64,000 nucleotides of DNA from Xanthomonas nasturtii (GCF_001660815.1 NZ_LYMI01000003.1:1-64000), one strand, 5' to 3'. Shown: positions 32,395 to 41,832, numbered from the stretch's first letter. Numbers and translations: made by a program. Notes: generated by a model from the sequence alone, not told the origin.

Positions 32395-32958
32395 CTAGCG
32401 GCCGAGCGCCTTGCTGATGCGTTCCAGCACTTCGTCCAGCGAGCCCACGCCATCCACGCGCGCCAGCTTGCCGCGTTGCTCGTAGAAGCCGATCACCGGT
32501 GCGGTGGAATCGGTATAGACCTGCAGGCGCTTGCGTACCGATTCCGGGTTGTCGTCTTCGCGGCCTTCGGCCTTGGCACGCCCGGCGATGCGCTCGACCA
32601 GTAACTCGCTGGCCACGTCCAGCTGTACCACCGCATCCAGCGGCTGACCGATCTTGCTGAGCAATGCATCCAGCGCATTGGCCTGGGCCACGTTGCGCGG
32701 GTAGCCGTCCAGGATGAAACCCTTGGCCACATCGGCCTGGCCCAGGCGCGCTTCCAGCATGCCGAGCAGGATGTCATCGGAGACCAGATCGCCGCGTGCC
32801 ATCACTTCCTTGGCCTTCAGACCCAGCGGCGAGCCGGCGGCCACTTCGGCGCGCAACAGGTCGCCGGTGGAAATGTGCGGGATCTCAAAGGTGTCTTTAA
32901 GACGTGTCGCCTGGGTGCCCTTGCCCGAACCGGGCGGTCCCAACAGAACCAATCGCAT
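32395..32958 (-). CDS. adk: Adenylate kinase (short form)
   Basis: Adk interconverts ATP + AMP and 2 ADP. The 187-residue protein has the P-loop LLGPPGSGKGTQATRL at residue 5, ISTGDLLRAEV for AMP binding, GFILDGYPRNVAQA near residue 81, and RIAGRAKAEGREDDN near residue 125 in a short lid without zinc cysteines. The total is about 25 residues shorter than the E. coli type, as in other short-form enzymes. The ATG at 32958 gives the family N-terminus. It is divergent from the PPi-phosphofructokinase gene (159 bases between starts). Confidence 0.96.
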   Translation of the reverse strand: MRLVLLGPPGSGKGTQATRLKDTFEIPHISTGDLLRAEVAAGSPLGLKAKEVMARGDLVSDDILLGMLEARLGQADVAKGFILDGYPRNVAQANALDALLSKIGQPLDAVVQLDVASELLVERIAGRAKAEGREDDNPESVRKRLQVYTDSTAPVIGFYEQRGKLARVDGVGSLDEVLERISKALGR

Positions 32959-33116
32959 CAGTGGACTCCACTTTCGAATAAAAACGCGTTGCGGTTGGCG
33001 GCGTTAGACTCGAGCCTTCGCCGACGCCGACCGTATGGTCGTGCAGCTTACCGCATCCGGGGAATGTCCCGGCACTGTCCCCTGCGCCATGTTTCCATGT
33101 GAGGAGCCCGTCCCCT

Positions 33117-34454
33117 ATGTCCACTGGCAACCTGTTGTATGCCCAATCCGGCGGCGTCACTGCCGTCATCAACGCCACCGCCGCCGGCGTCATCACCGAA
33201 GCGCGCGCGCGCAAGATCAAGGTATTGGCTGCCCGCAACGGCATCCTGGGCGCCCTGCGCGAGGAGCTGATCGATACCTCCAAGGAATCGGCCGCGGCCA
33301 TTGCGGCACTGGCGCAGACGCCCGGCGGCGCCTTCGGCTCGTGCCGTTACAAGCTCAAATCGCTGGAAGAAGACAGCGCCAAGTACGAGCGCCTGCTGGA
33401 CGTGCTGCGCGCGCACGACGTGCGCTGGTTCCTCTACAACGGCGGCAACGACTCGGCCGACACCGCGTGGAAGGTCTCGCAACTCGCCAAGGCCTACGGC
33501 TACCCGCTGCACTGCATCGGCGTGCCCAAGACCATCGACAACGACCTGGCGGTGACCGACACCTGCCCCGGCTTCGGCTCGGCCGCCAAGTACACCGCGG
33601 TGTCGGTGCGCGAGGCCGCACTGGATGTCGCCGCCATGGCCGACACATCCACCAAGGTCTTCATCTATGAAGCGATGGGCCGCCACGCCGGCTGGCTTGC
33701 CGCCGCGGCAGGCCTGGCCGGGCAAGGCCCCGACGACGCACCGCAGATCATCCTGCTGCCCGAACGTGCCTACGGCCAGGCCGCGTTCCTGGCCAAGGTG
33801 AAGCAGGTGGTGGAGAAGGTCGGCTGGTGCGTGGTGGTGGCCAGCGAAGGCATCCAGGACACACACGGCAAGTTCGTCGCCGACGCAGGCGGCGCAGCCG
33901 ACTCGTTCGGTCACGCACAACTCGGCGGCGTCGCCGCGTTCCTGGCCGCACAGGTCAAACAGGAACTTGGCTACAAGGTGCACTGGACGCTGCCCGACTA
34001 CCTGCAACGTTCCGCACGCCACCTCGCCTCCAAGACCGATTGGGAACAGGCGCAAGCCGTCGGCAAGGCCGCCGTGCAATACGCTTTGAAGGGCATGAAC
34101 GCGGTGATCCCGGTGATCGAACGCGTCAGCGACGCCCCCTATCGCTGGAAGATCGTGCCCGCCCCGCTGCACAAGGTGGCCAATCACGAAAAGAAGATGC
34201 CGCCCAGCTTCCTGCGCAAGGACGGCTTCGGCATCACCGAGCGTGCCCGTCGCTATTTTGCCCCGTTGATCAAGGGCGAAGCGCCGCTGGCCTACGGCAA
34301 CGACGGCCTGCCCAAGTATGTGACCCTGAAGAATGTGGCGGTGGCGAAGAAGCTTGCAGATTGGAAAGAGCAAGCCATAACCAGCACTTCAACACTTGAA
34401 TCTAAAGATGGACAATCCAATAATGCCAAGGCAATCTTGGACACGCACATTTAA
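33117..34454 (+). CDS. pfp: Pyrophosphate-dependent 6-phosphofructokinase with an atypical C-terminal tail
   Basis: This enzyme phosphorylates fructose-6-phosphate reversibly with PPi; xanthomonads use it instead of an ATP-dependent PFK. The 445-residue protein has LLYAQSGGVTAVINATAAGV at the N-terminus, FLYNGGNDSADTAWK near residue 105, GVPKTIDNDLAVTDTCPGFG near residue 140, YEAMGRHAGWLAAAAGLAG near residue 184, and VASEGIQD. GGND and PKTIDND are phosphate-donor and active-site regions of PPi-type enzymes. Conserved sequence ends at KKLADWK (residue about 417); the last 28 residues (SKDGQSNNAKAILDTHI at the end) are encoded by AT-rich DNA continuous with the next two genes, so the original 3' end was probably replaced by an insertion. 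Confidence 0.92.
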   Translation: MSTGNLLYAQSGGVTAVINATAAGVITEARARKIKVLAARNGILGALREELIDTSKESAAAIAALAQTPGGAFGSCRYKLKSLEEDSAKYERLLDVLRAHDVRWFLYNGGNDSADTAWKVSQLAKAYGYPLHCIGVPKTIDNDLAVTDTCPGFGSAAKYTAVSVREAALDVAAMADTSTKVFIYEAMGRHAGWLAAAAGLAGQGPDDAPQIILLPERAYGQAAFLAKVKQVVEKVGWCVVVASEGIQDTHGKFVADAGGAADSFGHAQLGGVAAFLAAQVKQELGYKVHWTLPDYLQRSARHLASKTDWEQAQAVGKAAVQYALKGMNAVIPVIERVSDAPYRWKIVPAPLHKVANHEKKMPPSFLRKDGFGITERARRYFAPLIKGEAPLAYGNDGLPKYVTLKNVAVAKKLADWKEQAITSTSTLESKDGQSNNAKAILDTHI

Positions 34455-34477
34455 CTCTTGAAAACGGACGTTTCTCG

Positions 34478-35095
34478 ATGAAAAGCTATATGTATGTTTC
34501 AATTTTATCGCTGGTGACGGCACTCGCCTTTTCCGCCAGCCCCGCTACTGCTGTGGTCCTCGAACCTGCACCGAACGCATCCTTGCAGGCGAGGTTCGAC
34601 ACAGAGGAGGCTGAGCGCTTGCTCGAACCTGGAAGCGGCAGCCTTCGGGGAAAGCTGGAGATGAGTATCAACAAAGGAATGTTGCGAAAAAAAGAAAAAT
34701 TTGTTGCGCGATATGAGCTTGTTACACTTTTACCAATGTCATCGTATATGCGAGCGTGGGAAAAAAAGTACAGCAAAGACCCTTCGCTCGGCATGATGCT
34801 CATTGATGGCAGAGTTCTACCATATTCAGCGCGCGCCATCACTTCAGCGGATGGGAACTATGAGTTTCGAGGCCTCAAACCAGGCCGCTATTTGCTGATA
34901 GCTAAAATTCCATACAAAGTGAATGTCATTATTAGAAATGAAACAGGCCAAACTCGCCATGATATCGACTGGTTCAACAACACCATCACTTCGTCACCAA
35001 TCTACAAATCCAGCAAGGCTCGCGTAGAACAGGTACATGACATTTTCACCATAATAGAAATTAAAGACGCTGCAGAAACAAAATTCCCACAATGA
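34478..35095 (+). CDS. AT-rich accessory gene 1: secreted protein with Cna/carboxypeptidase-regulatory-like fold
   Basis: A 205-residue exported protein. The signal peptide is residues 1-25 (LSLVTALAFSASPATA-VV). The C-terminal half contains ADGNYEFRGLKPGRYLLIAK near residue 126, the hallmark of a carboxypeptidase-regulatory-like or SpaA-type beta-sandwich, often found in surface proteins. Codon use is far more AT-rich than in the neighbours (runs such as AAAAAAAGAAAAATTTG-like stretches near 34689), so it was probably acquired horizontally. It overlaps the next frame in an ATGA arrangement at 35092-35095, indicating a two-gene unit. Function unknown. Confidence 0.72.
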   Translation: MKSYMYVSILSLVTALAFSASPATAVVLEPAPNASLQARFDTEEAERLLEPGSGSLRGKLEMSINKGMLRKKEKFVARYELVTLLPMSSYMRAWEKKYSKDPSLGMMLIDGRVLPYSARAITSADGNYEFRGLKPGRYLLIAKIPYKVNVIIRNETGQTRHDIDWFNNTITSSPIYKSSKARVEQVHDIFTIIEIKDAAETKFPQ

Positions 35096-35142
35096 CGCCT
35101 CAGATTGCCCGGTCAAGACCAATTAAATCGCTAGGAAAGCCA

Positions 35143-35730
35143 ATGAAACTCTGGACGAAAATCATTGCTGCAGCATTTTCACCAATTTTAGCCCTTCCGT
35201 TTTGTGCCGAAGCATTTCAGTTCTTAGGCGACCCAGGCGAAGAACCTAAGGCCAGGACATGCCACGAGAATTCATTGCGCTGTTGGTTTGTCGTCTTTGG
35301 CGCAAAAGAGGCACCTGAAAGAATTGTATATCTCGTCGATGCAAATGCAACCGAAATCTCTGCCAACGTGAAACGCACAAGAATTGCCGAAGCAAGAGAA
35401 AGCCTGGCACCGGACCAGCCGGAGTATTTGCTTTATACGACCGACTTTGATTGCAAAAAAAACAAGATGCGACAGGTCGAATCTTATCGCGCCTGGCGCG
35501 ATAACCGCATGGAACACGACGCCAAGACTTATGACTGGGTTCCAGTCCCAATGGCATGGACTAAGCGGGCATGGAGCCTTGTCTGCGATCCTGCGGTAGT
35601 TCGCGAACCGGCCGCGCATCAGGTAATTCATCTAGCTGATGTCTACCGTGGAGCCGATGCGATTGGTCTGGTCCGAATGATTCTATGGGGTAATGAAAAA
35701 GGGCCTGGATTCAGGGATGAGGTGGAGTAG
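35143..35730 (+). CDS. AT-rich accessory gene 2: secreted protein, surface-adhesin-E-like
   Basis: A 195-residue exported protein. I choose the ATG at 35143 because AGGAAAG precedes it and it opens a clean signal peptide (MKLWTKIIAAAFSPILALPF, then CAEA-FQF); an in-frame ATG at 35092 overlaps the previous gene. The mature part has four cysteines (TCHENSLRC, TDFDCKKNK, LVCDP), and YTTDFDCKKNKMRQVESYRA resembles the central segment of surface-adhesin-E-like proteins, a weak match by eye. Same AT-rich composition as its partner. A terminator follows at 35744. Function unknown. Confidence 0.68.
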   Translation: MKLWTKIIAAAFSPILALPFCAEAFQFLGDPGEEPKARTCHENSLRCWFVVFGAKEAPERIVYLVDANATEISANVKRTRIAEARESLAPDQPEYLLYTTDFDCKKNKMRQVESYRAWRDNRMEHDAKTYDWVPVPMAWTKRAWSLVCDPAVVREPAAHQVIHLADVYRGADAIGLVRMILWGNEKGPGFRDEVE

Positions 35731-35743
35731 CAGCCGCATCGCG

Positions 35744-35797
35744 CAAGAGCGGCACACTCTCCAATCTCATCGCCTGGCAGGCCGCTCTTGCCTTTTA
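35744..35797 (+). terminator. Terminator at the end of the AT-rich gene pair
   Basis: A perfect 10-bp stem CAAGAGCGGC (35744-35753) with GCCGCTCTTG (35781-35790) is followed by CCTTTTATG. The loop is long (27 bases) and the T-run short, so strength is uncertain, but its position just past the second stop codon fits. Confidence 0.65.
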
Positions 35798-35802
35798 TGT
35801 AG

Positions 35803-36327
35803 CTACTGACAAGCCTTACCTTCCACCGACATCTGTGCAGCAAACATCGGCACCTGCGGGATCTTTCCTGCAGCGGCCTGTTGCTTGGCGTCTTCCAGAT
35901 AGATGCGCGACTGGCCTTGGCCATCAAGCTGCGGTTTGGCATCAACCGGCTTGCGCCAGACGCGTACCACCGCCTGCTGCGCCGGGCAGGCTGCGCTGGG
36001 GACACGGATCACGTCGTTGAAGATCCAGCCCGATGCAACGCTGGGCGTGGCCTTGGCGAAATCCACGAAGCGTGCGCGTGGCTGGCAGGTGGGACTGCTG
36101 CGCACCACCGACAACGTATACGGCTGTGCAGCATTTCCGGTGAACACGCCTTCCAGGCGCGCGCACGCTTCGGGAATCTGGCGCAGGGTGTGCACGGCGC
36201 CGACCGCTTGCGCGGTGCCGGCTGGACGCTGTTTCATTTCCGGCGTCGGTTCGGCAGCGAGCGCATGGGCGCTGAGCAGCACTGCAGCGATCGTCACGGC
36301 ATACTTTGACGCGGCATGGTTCGACAT
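35803..36327 (-). CDS. Secreted protein of unknown function
   Basis: A 174-residue exported protein with a signal peptide (AVTIAAVLLSAHALA-AEP). The mature sequence has cysteines in CARLEG, TCQPR, ACPAQQ and the C-terminal KACQ, likely two disulfides, and otherwise no motif I recognise. GC content is back to the chromosome norm, so it marks the far side of the AT-rich insertion. The start is the ATG at 36327, set by AGGAG 5 bases upstream; an upstream GTG at 36333 is possible. It is convergent with the accessory pair and divergent from hppA. Confidence 0.72.
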   Translation of the reverse strand: MSNHAASKYAVTIAAVLLSAHALAAEPTPEMKQRPAGTAQAVGAVHTLRQIPEACARLEGVFTGNAAQPYTLSVVRSSPTCQPRARFVDFAKATPSVASGWIFNDVIRVPSAACPAQQAVVRVWRKPVDAKPQLDGQGQSRIYLEDAKQQAAAGKIPQVPMFAAQMSVEGKACQ

Positions 36328-36579
36328 AGTCACTCCTGGATCGGCTGGATCACGTTGGGCCGCAGGCTGTCACGCCGCGACTGAACGACGCGCCAAAGCC
36401 GTGGTGGTGGCAGCCACACCTGGGGCGGCGCATACTCGATCGCGATCCGGCCACATGAACATCGCGACGCGCGTTACGGTCATCGTGGCCGTCGAGTCCG
36501 TATTCGTCAGTCCACTCGTTGCGTGTGCATCGCCCTTGGTTCGTTCCGACCGGACGACATCCATTCTTTGGGAGGGGTC

Positions 36580-38607
36580 ATGCTGGAACACTACGGGTTG
36601 TGGCTTGCGCTGGGTTGTGCGGTGTTGGCAATCGTCTATGGCATCGTCTCGGCGCGCTGGGTGGTCGCGCAGCCGAGCGGTAACGCACGCATGCGGGAGA
36701 TCGCCGCCGCGATCCAGGAAGGCGCGCGCGCCTACCTCAACCGGCAATACCTCACCATTTCGATTGCCGGCGCCGTGCTGTTCGTGTTGGTCGGGCTGTT
36801 TCTGAGTTGGTATACCGCGATCGGGTTTGCGCTGGGTGCGGTGTTGTCGGGCTTGGCCGGCTATATCGGCATGAACGTCTCGGTGCGCGCCAATGTACGC
36901 ACCGCAGAGGCGGCGCGGCATGGCATCGGCCGTGCGATGGATGTCGCATTCCGTGGTGGCGCCATCACCGGCATGCTGGTGGTCGGCCTCGGCTTGCTCG
37001 GTGTGGCCGGTTATTTTGCCGTGCTGCAAGCGATGGGGCTGCCACTGGAGCAGAATCTGCATGCACTGGTCGGGCTGGCGTTCGGGTCGTCGTTGATTTC
37101 GATCTTCGCGCGCCTGGGTGGCGGTATTTTCACCAAGGGTGCGGACGTAGGCGCGGATCTGGTCGGCAAGGTCGAAGCCGGCATTCCCGAGGACGACCCG
37201 CGCAACCCGGCGGTGATTGCGGACAATGTTGGCGACAACGTCGGCGACTGCGCGGGCATGGCTGCAGATCTGTTCGAGACCTACGCGGTCACCGTAATCG
37301 CCACGATGTTGCTCGGCAGCCTGACGCTTGCCGAAACGGGCCCGCACGCGGTGCTGTATCCGCTGGTGCTCGGTGGCGTGTCGATCGTCGCTTCGATCGT
37401 GGGCGCAGCCTTCGTCAAGGTCAAAGCCGGGGGTTCGATCATGGGCGCGCTCTATAAAGGCGTCATCGTCTCCGGCGTGCTGGCAGCGCTCGCTTACTGG
37501 CCGATCACCCAATCGCTGATGCGCGACAACGTCCACGGCGCCACGGCGTTGTATGCCTGCGCGCTGATCGGATTGGTGCTCACCGGCCTGATCGTGTGGA
37601 TCACCGAGTACTACACCGGTACCCAATACAAGCCGGTGCAGCACGTGGCATCGGCCAGCACCACCGGTCACGGCACCAACATCATCGCCGGGCTCGGCAT
37701 CTCGATGAAATCCACCGCGCTGCCGGTGATCGCGGTATGTGCGGCGATCTGGGGGGCGTTTCATTTCGGCGGCTTGTACGGCATTGCAACCGCCGCCACG
37801 GCGATGTTGTCGATGGCCGGGATGATCGTTGCCTTGGATGCGTATGGGCCGATCACCGACAACGCCGGCGGCATCGCCGAAATGGCCGAGCTGCCGCCGG
37901 AAGTGCGCGATATCACCGACCCGCTGGACGCGGTAGGCAACACCACCAAGGCCGTAACCAAAGGCTATGCCATCGGCTCGGCGGCGCTGGCGGCGCTGGT
38001 GCTGTTTGCCGACTACACGCACAACCTGCAGGCTGCCAATCCCGGCCAGGTCTTCGCCTTCGACCTGTCCGACCACACGGTGATCATCGGGTTGCTGATC
38101 GGTGGATTGATTCCGTATCTGTTCGGTGCGATGGCGATGGAAGCAGTCGGCCGCGCAGCAGGCGCAGTGGTGGAAGAAGTGCGCCGCCAGTTCCGCGAGA
38201 TCCCCGGCATCATGGCCGGTACCGCCAAGCCGCAGTACGACCGCGCCGTCGACATGCTGACGCGCTCGGCGATCCGCGAAATGATCGTGCCTTCGCTGCT
38301 GCCGGTGGTGGTTCCGATCGTGGTCGGCGTGCTGCTCGGGCCGCGCGCGTTGGGCGGCTTGCTGATCGGCACGATTGTCACCGGCCTGTTCCTGGCAATT
38401 TCGATGACGACCGGCGGTGGCGCCTGGGATAACGCCAAGAAGTACATCGAGGACGGCCATTTCGGCGGCAAGGGCAGCGAGGCGCACAAGGCCGCCATCA
38501 CCGGCGATACGGTCGGTGACCCGTACAAAGACACCGCGGGACCGGCGATCAACCCGCTGATCAAGATCATCAATATCGTCGCCTTGTTGCTCGTGCCGCT
38601 GCTGTAA
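36580..38607 (+). CDS. hppA: Membrane-bound H+-translocating pyrophosphatase, K+-independent type
   Basis: This 675-residue, roughly 16-helix inner-membrane protein hydrolyses PPi and pumps protons. The substrate signature is complete: [20 protein letters not shown] near residue 188 and [18 protein letters not shown] near residue 215. A second acidic set is [19 protein letters not shown] near residue 422 and [20 protein letters not shown] near residue 645. At the position that sets potassium dependence it reads [10 protein letters not shown] (Lys and Thr), the pattern of K+-independent H+-pumping enzymes. The ATG at 36580 follows GGGAGGGG. Neighbours pfp, adk and ppa all handle PPi or adenylates. 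An 18-bp inverted repeat follows the stop. Confidence 0.95.
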   Translation: MLEHYGLWLALGCAVLAIVYGIVSARWVVAQPSGNARMREIAAAIQEGARAYLNRQYLTISIAGAVLFVLVGLFLSWYTAIGFALGAVLSGLAGYIGMNVSVRANVRTAEAARHGIGRAMDVAFRGGAITGMLVVGLGLLGVAGYFAVLQAMGLPLEQNLHALVGLAFGSSLISIFARLGGGIFTKGADVGADLVGKVEAGIPEDDPRNPAVIADNVGDNVGDCAGMAADLFETYAVTVIATMLLGSLTLAETGPHAVLYPLVLGGVSIVASIVGAAFVKVKAGGSIMGALYKGVIVSGVLAALAYWPITQSLMRDNVHGATALYACALIGLVLTGLIVWITEYYTGTQYKPVQHVASASTTGHGTNIIAGLGISMKSTALPVIAVCAAIWGAFHFGGLYGIATAATAMLSMAGMIVALDAYGPITDNAGGIAEMAELPPEVRDITDPLDAVGNTTKAVTKGYAIGSAALAALVLFADYTHNLQAANPGQVFAFDLSDHTVIIGLLIGGLIPYLFGAMAMEAVGRAAGAVVEEVRRQFREIPGIMAGTAKPQYDRAVDMLTRSAIREMIVPSLLPVVVPIVVGVLLGPRALGGLLIGTIVTGLFLAISMTTGGGAWDNAKKYIEDGHFGGKGSEAHKAAITGDTVGDPYKDTAGPAINPLIKIINIVALLLVPLL

Positions 38608-38620
38608 CGGCGCGGTGGCC

Positions 38621-38677
38621 GCAGGCGACGAGACCTGCGGCCGTGCGTTACAGAAGGCTGCAGGTCTCGTCGCCTGC
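38621..38677. repeat. 18-bp perfect inverted repeat after hppA
   Basis: GCAGGCGACGAGACCTGC at 38621-38638 is exactly complementary to 38660-38677, with a 21-base loop. It begins 13 bases after the hppA stop. There is no T-run on either side, so it is either a Rho-linked 3' stabilising structure or a small dispersed palindrome. Confidence 0.7.
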
Positions 38678-38894
38678 AGCGGATTGCTGAGCGGTATCCC
38701 GTCACCTGCATCACCGCCAACGCCTGTCCCGCCTACGAAAATGCGCTGGGCCGGCCCGATCCGCGACTGCGGCCTGAGGGATACGCTCGATGCTCTCGCC
38801 GGGCGAGGTGGCGCCTACCCCCGCCCGCCGCCGCGGGCTAGGCTCTGGCTGGAGAGCCCAGCCTGCCCTGCAGAGCCCGTGCCTCGGCCAGCCA

Positions 38895-39377
38895 TCACAG
38901 GCAGCCGATCAAACCGTCGTAGATCGGCGGCGCGCCGCCCGGCAGCGGCTCGAACAGTGGGTTGGTCACTGCCAGCGTGCGATACATCTCGTCCAGGCGG
39001 GTGCCGGCCTTCAGGGGCGCTGTGCAGCGCCAGACGCGGCTATCCGAGCGCAGGTAGCCGCTGCGGGGGTCGACGCTGACCTCGCTGGCGCCGAAGGTCC
39101 AGATGCAGCTACGCACCACCCCGGTGACGCGATGGACCGAGCAACGGAAGCGCAACGGCTGATAGTCGCTGAATTCGCCACCGCAAAAGGTGTCGCCGCA
39201 GATATTGTCGAAATCGCGCTCCAGCCGCTGTTCCAGATCGATGAAGGCTTCCCAGCCCTCGCCATTGGCCGGCCAGTCCACCGCATCCACGTAGGTCGGC
39301 GGGGGCGTTGCCGCAGCGGCAACCTGGGCAGTGAGGGACAGCAGCAAGACAAGGAGCAGACGCGCGAGCCTGGACAT
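38895..39377 (-). CDS. Secreted cysteine-containing protein of unknown function
   Basis: A 160-residue exported protein. Residues 1-22 are a signal peptide (LARLLLVLLLSLTAQVAAA). The mature part carries six cysteines: CGDTFCGG, FRCSV, SCIW, WRCTA and C-terminal GCL, spaced as if for three disulfides. The words DTFCGGEFSDYQPLRFRCSV and IYDGLIGCL look conserved-protein-like, and I recall similar unnamed proteins in xanthomonads, but no function. It is divergent from ppa and convergent with hppA. Confidence 0.72.
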   Translation of the reverse strand: MSRLARLLLVLLLSLTAQVAAAATPPPTYVDAVDWPANGEGWEAFIDLEQRLERDFDNICGDTFCGGEFSDYQPLRFRCSVHRVTGVVRSCIWTFGASEVSVDPRSGYLRSDSRVWRCTAPLKAGTRLDEMYRTLAVTNPLFEPLPGGAPPIYDGLIGCL

Positions 39378-39573
39378 GGCACTTCCTATGCAGTGGATGA
39401 GCCTTCAGCGTGCGCCGCGGCTCAGGCCGCAACGATCGGGAAGACGCCCGTGATGAATGCGGGCTATGCCGCATGCGCCGGTCAGAACATTGCCCATTCA
39501 GTGTCGCTGCATCGCAACAGCCGAACGCGTAGAATCGCGCTCCACACACTGCTGACGCCTTGGAGCTACCCGC

Positions 39574-40110
39574 ATGGGCCTTGAACTGGTCACCTCTGGC
39601 AAGAACCTGCCGGAAGAAATCAACGTCGTCATCGAAATCCCAAAGGATTCCGAGCCGGTCAAGTACGAAGTGGACAAGGCCAGCGGCGCGATCTTCGTCG
39701 ACCGCATCCTCTCCACCCCGATGCGTTACCCCTGCAACTATGGCTACGTTCCCAACACCCTGTGCGGCGATGGCGACCCGGCCGATGTACTGGTGGTGCT
39801 ACCGCTGCCGCTGGTGCCGGGCTCGGTGGTGCGTTGCCGTCCCGTCGGCGTGCTGCGCATGAGCGACGAGGCCGGAAGCGACGAAAAGATCCTGGCCGTG
39901 CCGATCGAGAAGATCTTCTCCGGCTATGCGCATATCGAAGACATCGCCCAGGTGTCCAGCCACTGGATGGAACGCATCGGCCATTTCTTCGAGCATTACA
40001 AGGATTTGGAGAAGGGCAAGTGGGTCAAGCTGGACGGTTGGGGCGGTGCGGCCGAGGCCAAGCGCATTCTGGTGGAGTCGGTGGAACGCTACAATTCCGA
40101 CGCACCCTGA
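39574..40110 (+). CDS. ppa: Inorganic pyrophosphatase (family I, soluble)
   Basis: Ppa hydrolyses cytosolic PPi to phosphate. The 178-residue protein matches the family along its length: [20 protein letters not shown], RFMxYP-type [20 protein letters not shown] near residue 48, then the metal site [15 protein letters not shown] near residue 68 (DxDPxD), [20 protein letters not shown], and [20 protein letters not shown] near residue 140. The start ATG at 39574 gives the standard length. It is notable that this soluble enzyme, the proton-pumping HppA and the PPi-consuming Pfp share one neighbourhood: all three compete for the same PPi pool. Confidence 0.97.
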   Translation: MGLELVTSGKNLPEEINVVIEIPKDSEPVKYEVDKASGAIFVDRILSTPMRYPCNYGYVPNTLCGDGDPADVLVVLPLPLVPGSVVRCRPVGVLRMSDEAGSDEKILAVPIEKIFSGYAHIEDIAQVSSHWMERIGHFFEHYKDLEKGKWVKLDGWGGAAEAKRILVESVERYNSDAP

Positions 40111-40256
40111 TCCATCGACCGTGATGCAGCCCTGCACATGCAGGGCGATCGGGATCACGCTTTTGGCGTGATCCCGGTGACCGCCGGCGGCAGATTGGGT
40201 ACATTGCCGACAGCGTTTGGCCGGTGTCTGTCACCGGTGACTTCTGGGGAAGTGTC

Positions 40257-41372
40257 TTGCGTATTCTGTTTGTTGGGGACGAAGCCAGTCTTCCGTCCGA
40301 CCTTGTCGACTACGTTGCCGATCTCGGCGACCAGTGGCAGGCGCAGCAGGTGGCCGATGGGAATTCGGCGATCGAAGCTGCCGCGCTGTCGCCGTTCGAC
40401 GCGGTCATCGTTGCACCGATCTTGCCGGACCTGACTGCCGCCACCTTGCTGGGGCAGATCCGCACGCTGCGTCCGGACACCATTCGTGTCGCCCTGATCG
40501 ATGCGCAGGACGGCCAACGCACGCCGCCGGCCCGCATCATCGGCGTTGCGCATCGTTTCCTGCCGATGCCGCTGGCACCGGAAGTGCTGCTTGAAGCGGT
40601 GACCAGCCTGGAGGAGCTGCGCGATCTGCTCAGCAACCCGCGCCTGCGCGCGGCTATCGGGCGCATCGAAAAACTGCCTTCGCCACCGCACCTGTATCTG
40701 AGCCTGATGCACGCGCTGGAAGAAGACGATGGCGCCGATGCCGCCGACATCGCCAAGCTCATCGCCGGCGACCCGGCGATTGCGGCGAAGGTGCTGCAAC
40801 TGTGCAATTCGGCGTTCTTTTCCGGCGGCCGCAGCATCACCGATCTGCGCACGGCTGTGACCCGCCTGGGCGTGGCGACGCTGCGCGATCTGGTGCTGGC
40901 CAGCGAAGTGTTTTCGATCCAGACGCTCACCCCGGCCGAGCGCAGTGCGATGCAGCGCCGCGCCCTGCTCTCCTCGCGCCTGGCCGCCAAGGTGCTGCCG
41001 CCGACCAGCGCCGAACTTGGATCCACCGCAGCGCTGCTGGCCGACATTGGCCTGCTGCTGCCCGGCGTGCGCGACGAGCGCGAGCCGCCAGCCGAAGGCG
41101 GCGACGAACGCCTGGGCCACACCGAAGCCGGCGCGTACCTGCTCGGCCTGTGGGGCCTGCCGATGCCGATCATCGAAGCGGTGGCGTTCCATCGCCATCC
41201 GCAACGCTCCAGCCTGCGCAGCTTCTGGGTCACCGGTGCAGTGCATGTGGCCACGGCCCTGGCCAGTGGCGAAGCCGTGGACGAAGAGTATCTGACCAAG
41301 GTCGGCGTCATCGCTCGTCTACCGGCCTGGCGCGAACAGGCCGATACGTTGCTGGGGCTTGCTGAGGCGTAA
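40257..41372 (+). CDS. Response-regulator-like protein with REC-like and HDOD domains
   Basis: A 371-residue signalling protein. Residues 1-120 form a receiver-like domain (RILFVGDEASLPSDLVDYVA, FDAVIVAPILPD with an aspartate where REC domains carry the phosphoacceptor region, ALIDA). Residues 150-340 form an HDOD domain (LPSPPHLYLSLMHALEEDDG, IAKLIAGDPAIAAKVLQLCN, TAVTRLGVATLRDLVLASE), a non-catalytic HD-GYP relative that organises cyclic-di-GMP or stress signalling. The best start is the TTG at 40257: GGGGAAG lies 4 bases upstream and the protein then opens with the beta-strand RILFVGDE. Partners are not visible. It ends before a clear terminator. Confidence 0.85.
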   Translation: MRILFVGDEASLPSDLVDYVADLGDQWQAQQVADGNSAIEAAALSPFDAVIVAPILPDLTAATLLGQIRTLRPDTIRVALIDAQDGQRTPPARIIGVAHRFLPMPLAPEVLLEAVTSLEELRDLLSNPRLRAAIGRIEKLPSPPHLYLSLMHALEEDDGADAADIAKLIAGDPAIAAKVLQLCNSAFFSGGRSITDLRTAVTRLGVATLRDLVLASEVFSIQTLTPAERSAMQRRALLSSRLAAKVLPPTSAELGSTAALLADIGLLLPGVRDEREPPAEGGDERLGHTEAGAYLLGLWGLPMPIIEAVAFHRHPQRSSLRSFWVTGAVHVATALASGEAVDEEYLTKVGVIARLPAWREQADTLLGLAEA

Positions 41373-41405
41373 GCGGCGGCGGTGAAGGCAGCGATGGAAA
41401 TAACG

Positions 41406-41436
41406 AAAAGGCGCGATGACATCGCGCCTTTTTCTT
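41406..41436 (+). terminator. Rho-independent terminator of the HDOD gene
   Basis: The stem GGCGCGA/TCGCGCC with a TGACA loop is extended by four A:T pairs and followed by TTTTTCTTT. Confidence 0.92.
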
Positions 41437-41777
41437 TGGCATTTCGCCGTCACGGGACACCCGTAGGATGCATGACGGGCGTCGGAGGCGCACTGACTTA
41501 TGGCAACGTCAGCAACCGCGCGATCAGCAACGAACCGCTGGCATGCAGTGCCTGAAGTCACTGCTGTCCAAATCAACCTGGTGTTGCGGCGATCGAATTC
41601 TTACCTGCGCACCCGGACGATGGTAAACCACGCGCGCACGTGCCGTGTCGTGCGCGATGCGTTTGCGACAAAGCTCTGGAAGCATCTTGTACGCGCCGTA
41701 CCGGCAGCGAACCACGTTCCTGATCATCATCGCGTCGCATAGGCACGCAGCGTTGAGAGACGATCAGTGACAAACAC
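41437..41777. other. Intergenic region, no gene supported
   Basis: About 340 bases between two terminators. An 80-codon frame at 41500-41742 has no ribosome site, no known motif and a codon use unlike its neighbours, so I leave it out. I see no promoter-like or repeat structure. Confidence 0.45.
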
Positions 41778-41807
41778 AAAAAAAGCGGGCCTTTCGGCCC
41801 GCTTTTT
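41778..41807 (-). terminator. Rho-independent terminator of the 41833-44802 receptor gene
   Basis: A GCGGGCC-TTTC-GGCCCGC stem is followed on the minus strand by seven T and flanked on the other side by five, so it can act in both directions. Confidence 0.93.
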
Positions 41808-41832
41808 CGACTCACTTACAACGCTTCGGTGA

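Noticed and set aside
36370-38487. 705-codon minus-strand open frame opposite hppA
   Set aside because: Antisense shadow of an unambiguous H+-pyrophosphatase.
41500-41742. 80-codon frame between the HDOD gene and the receptor
   Set aside because: No ribosome site, no motif, atypical codon use; it lies between two terminators.
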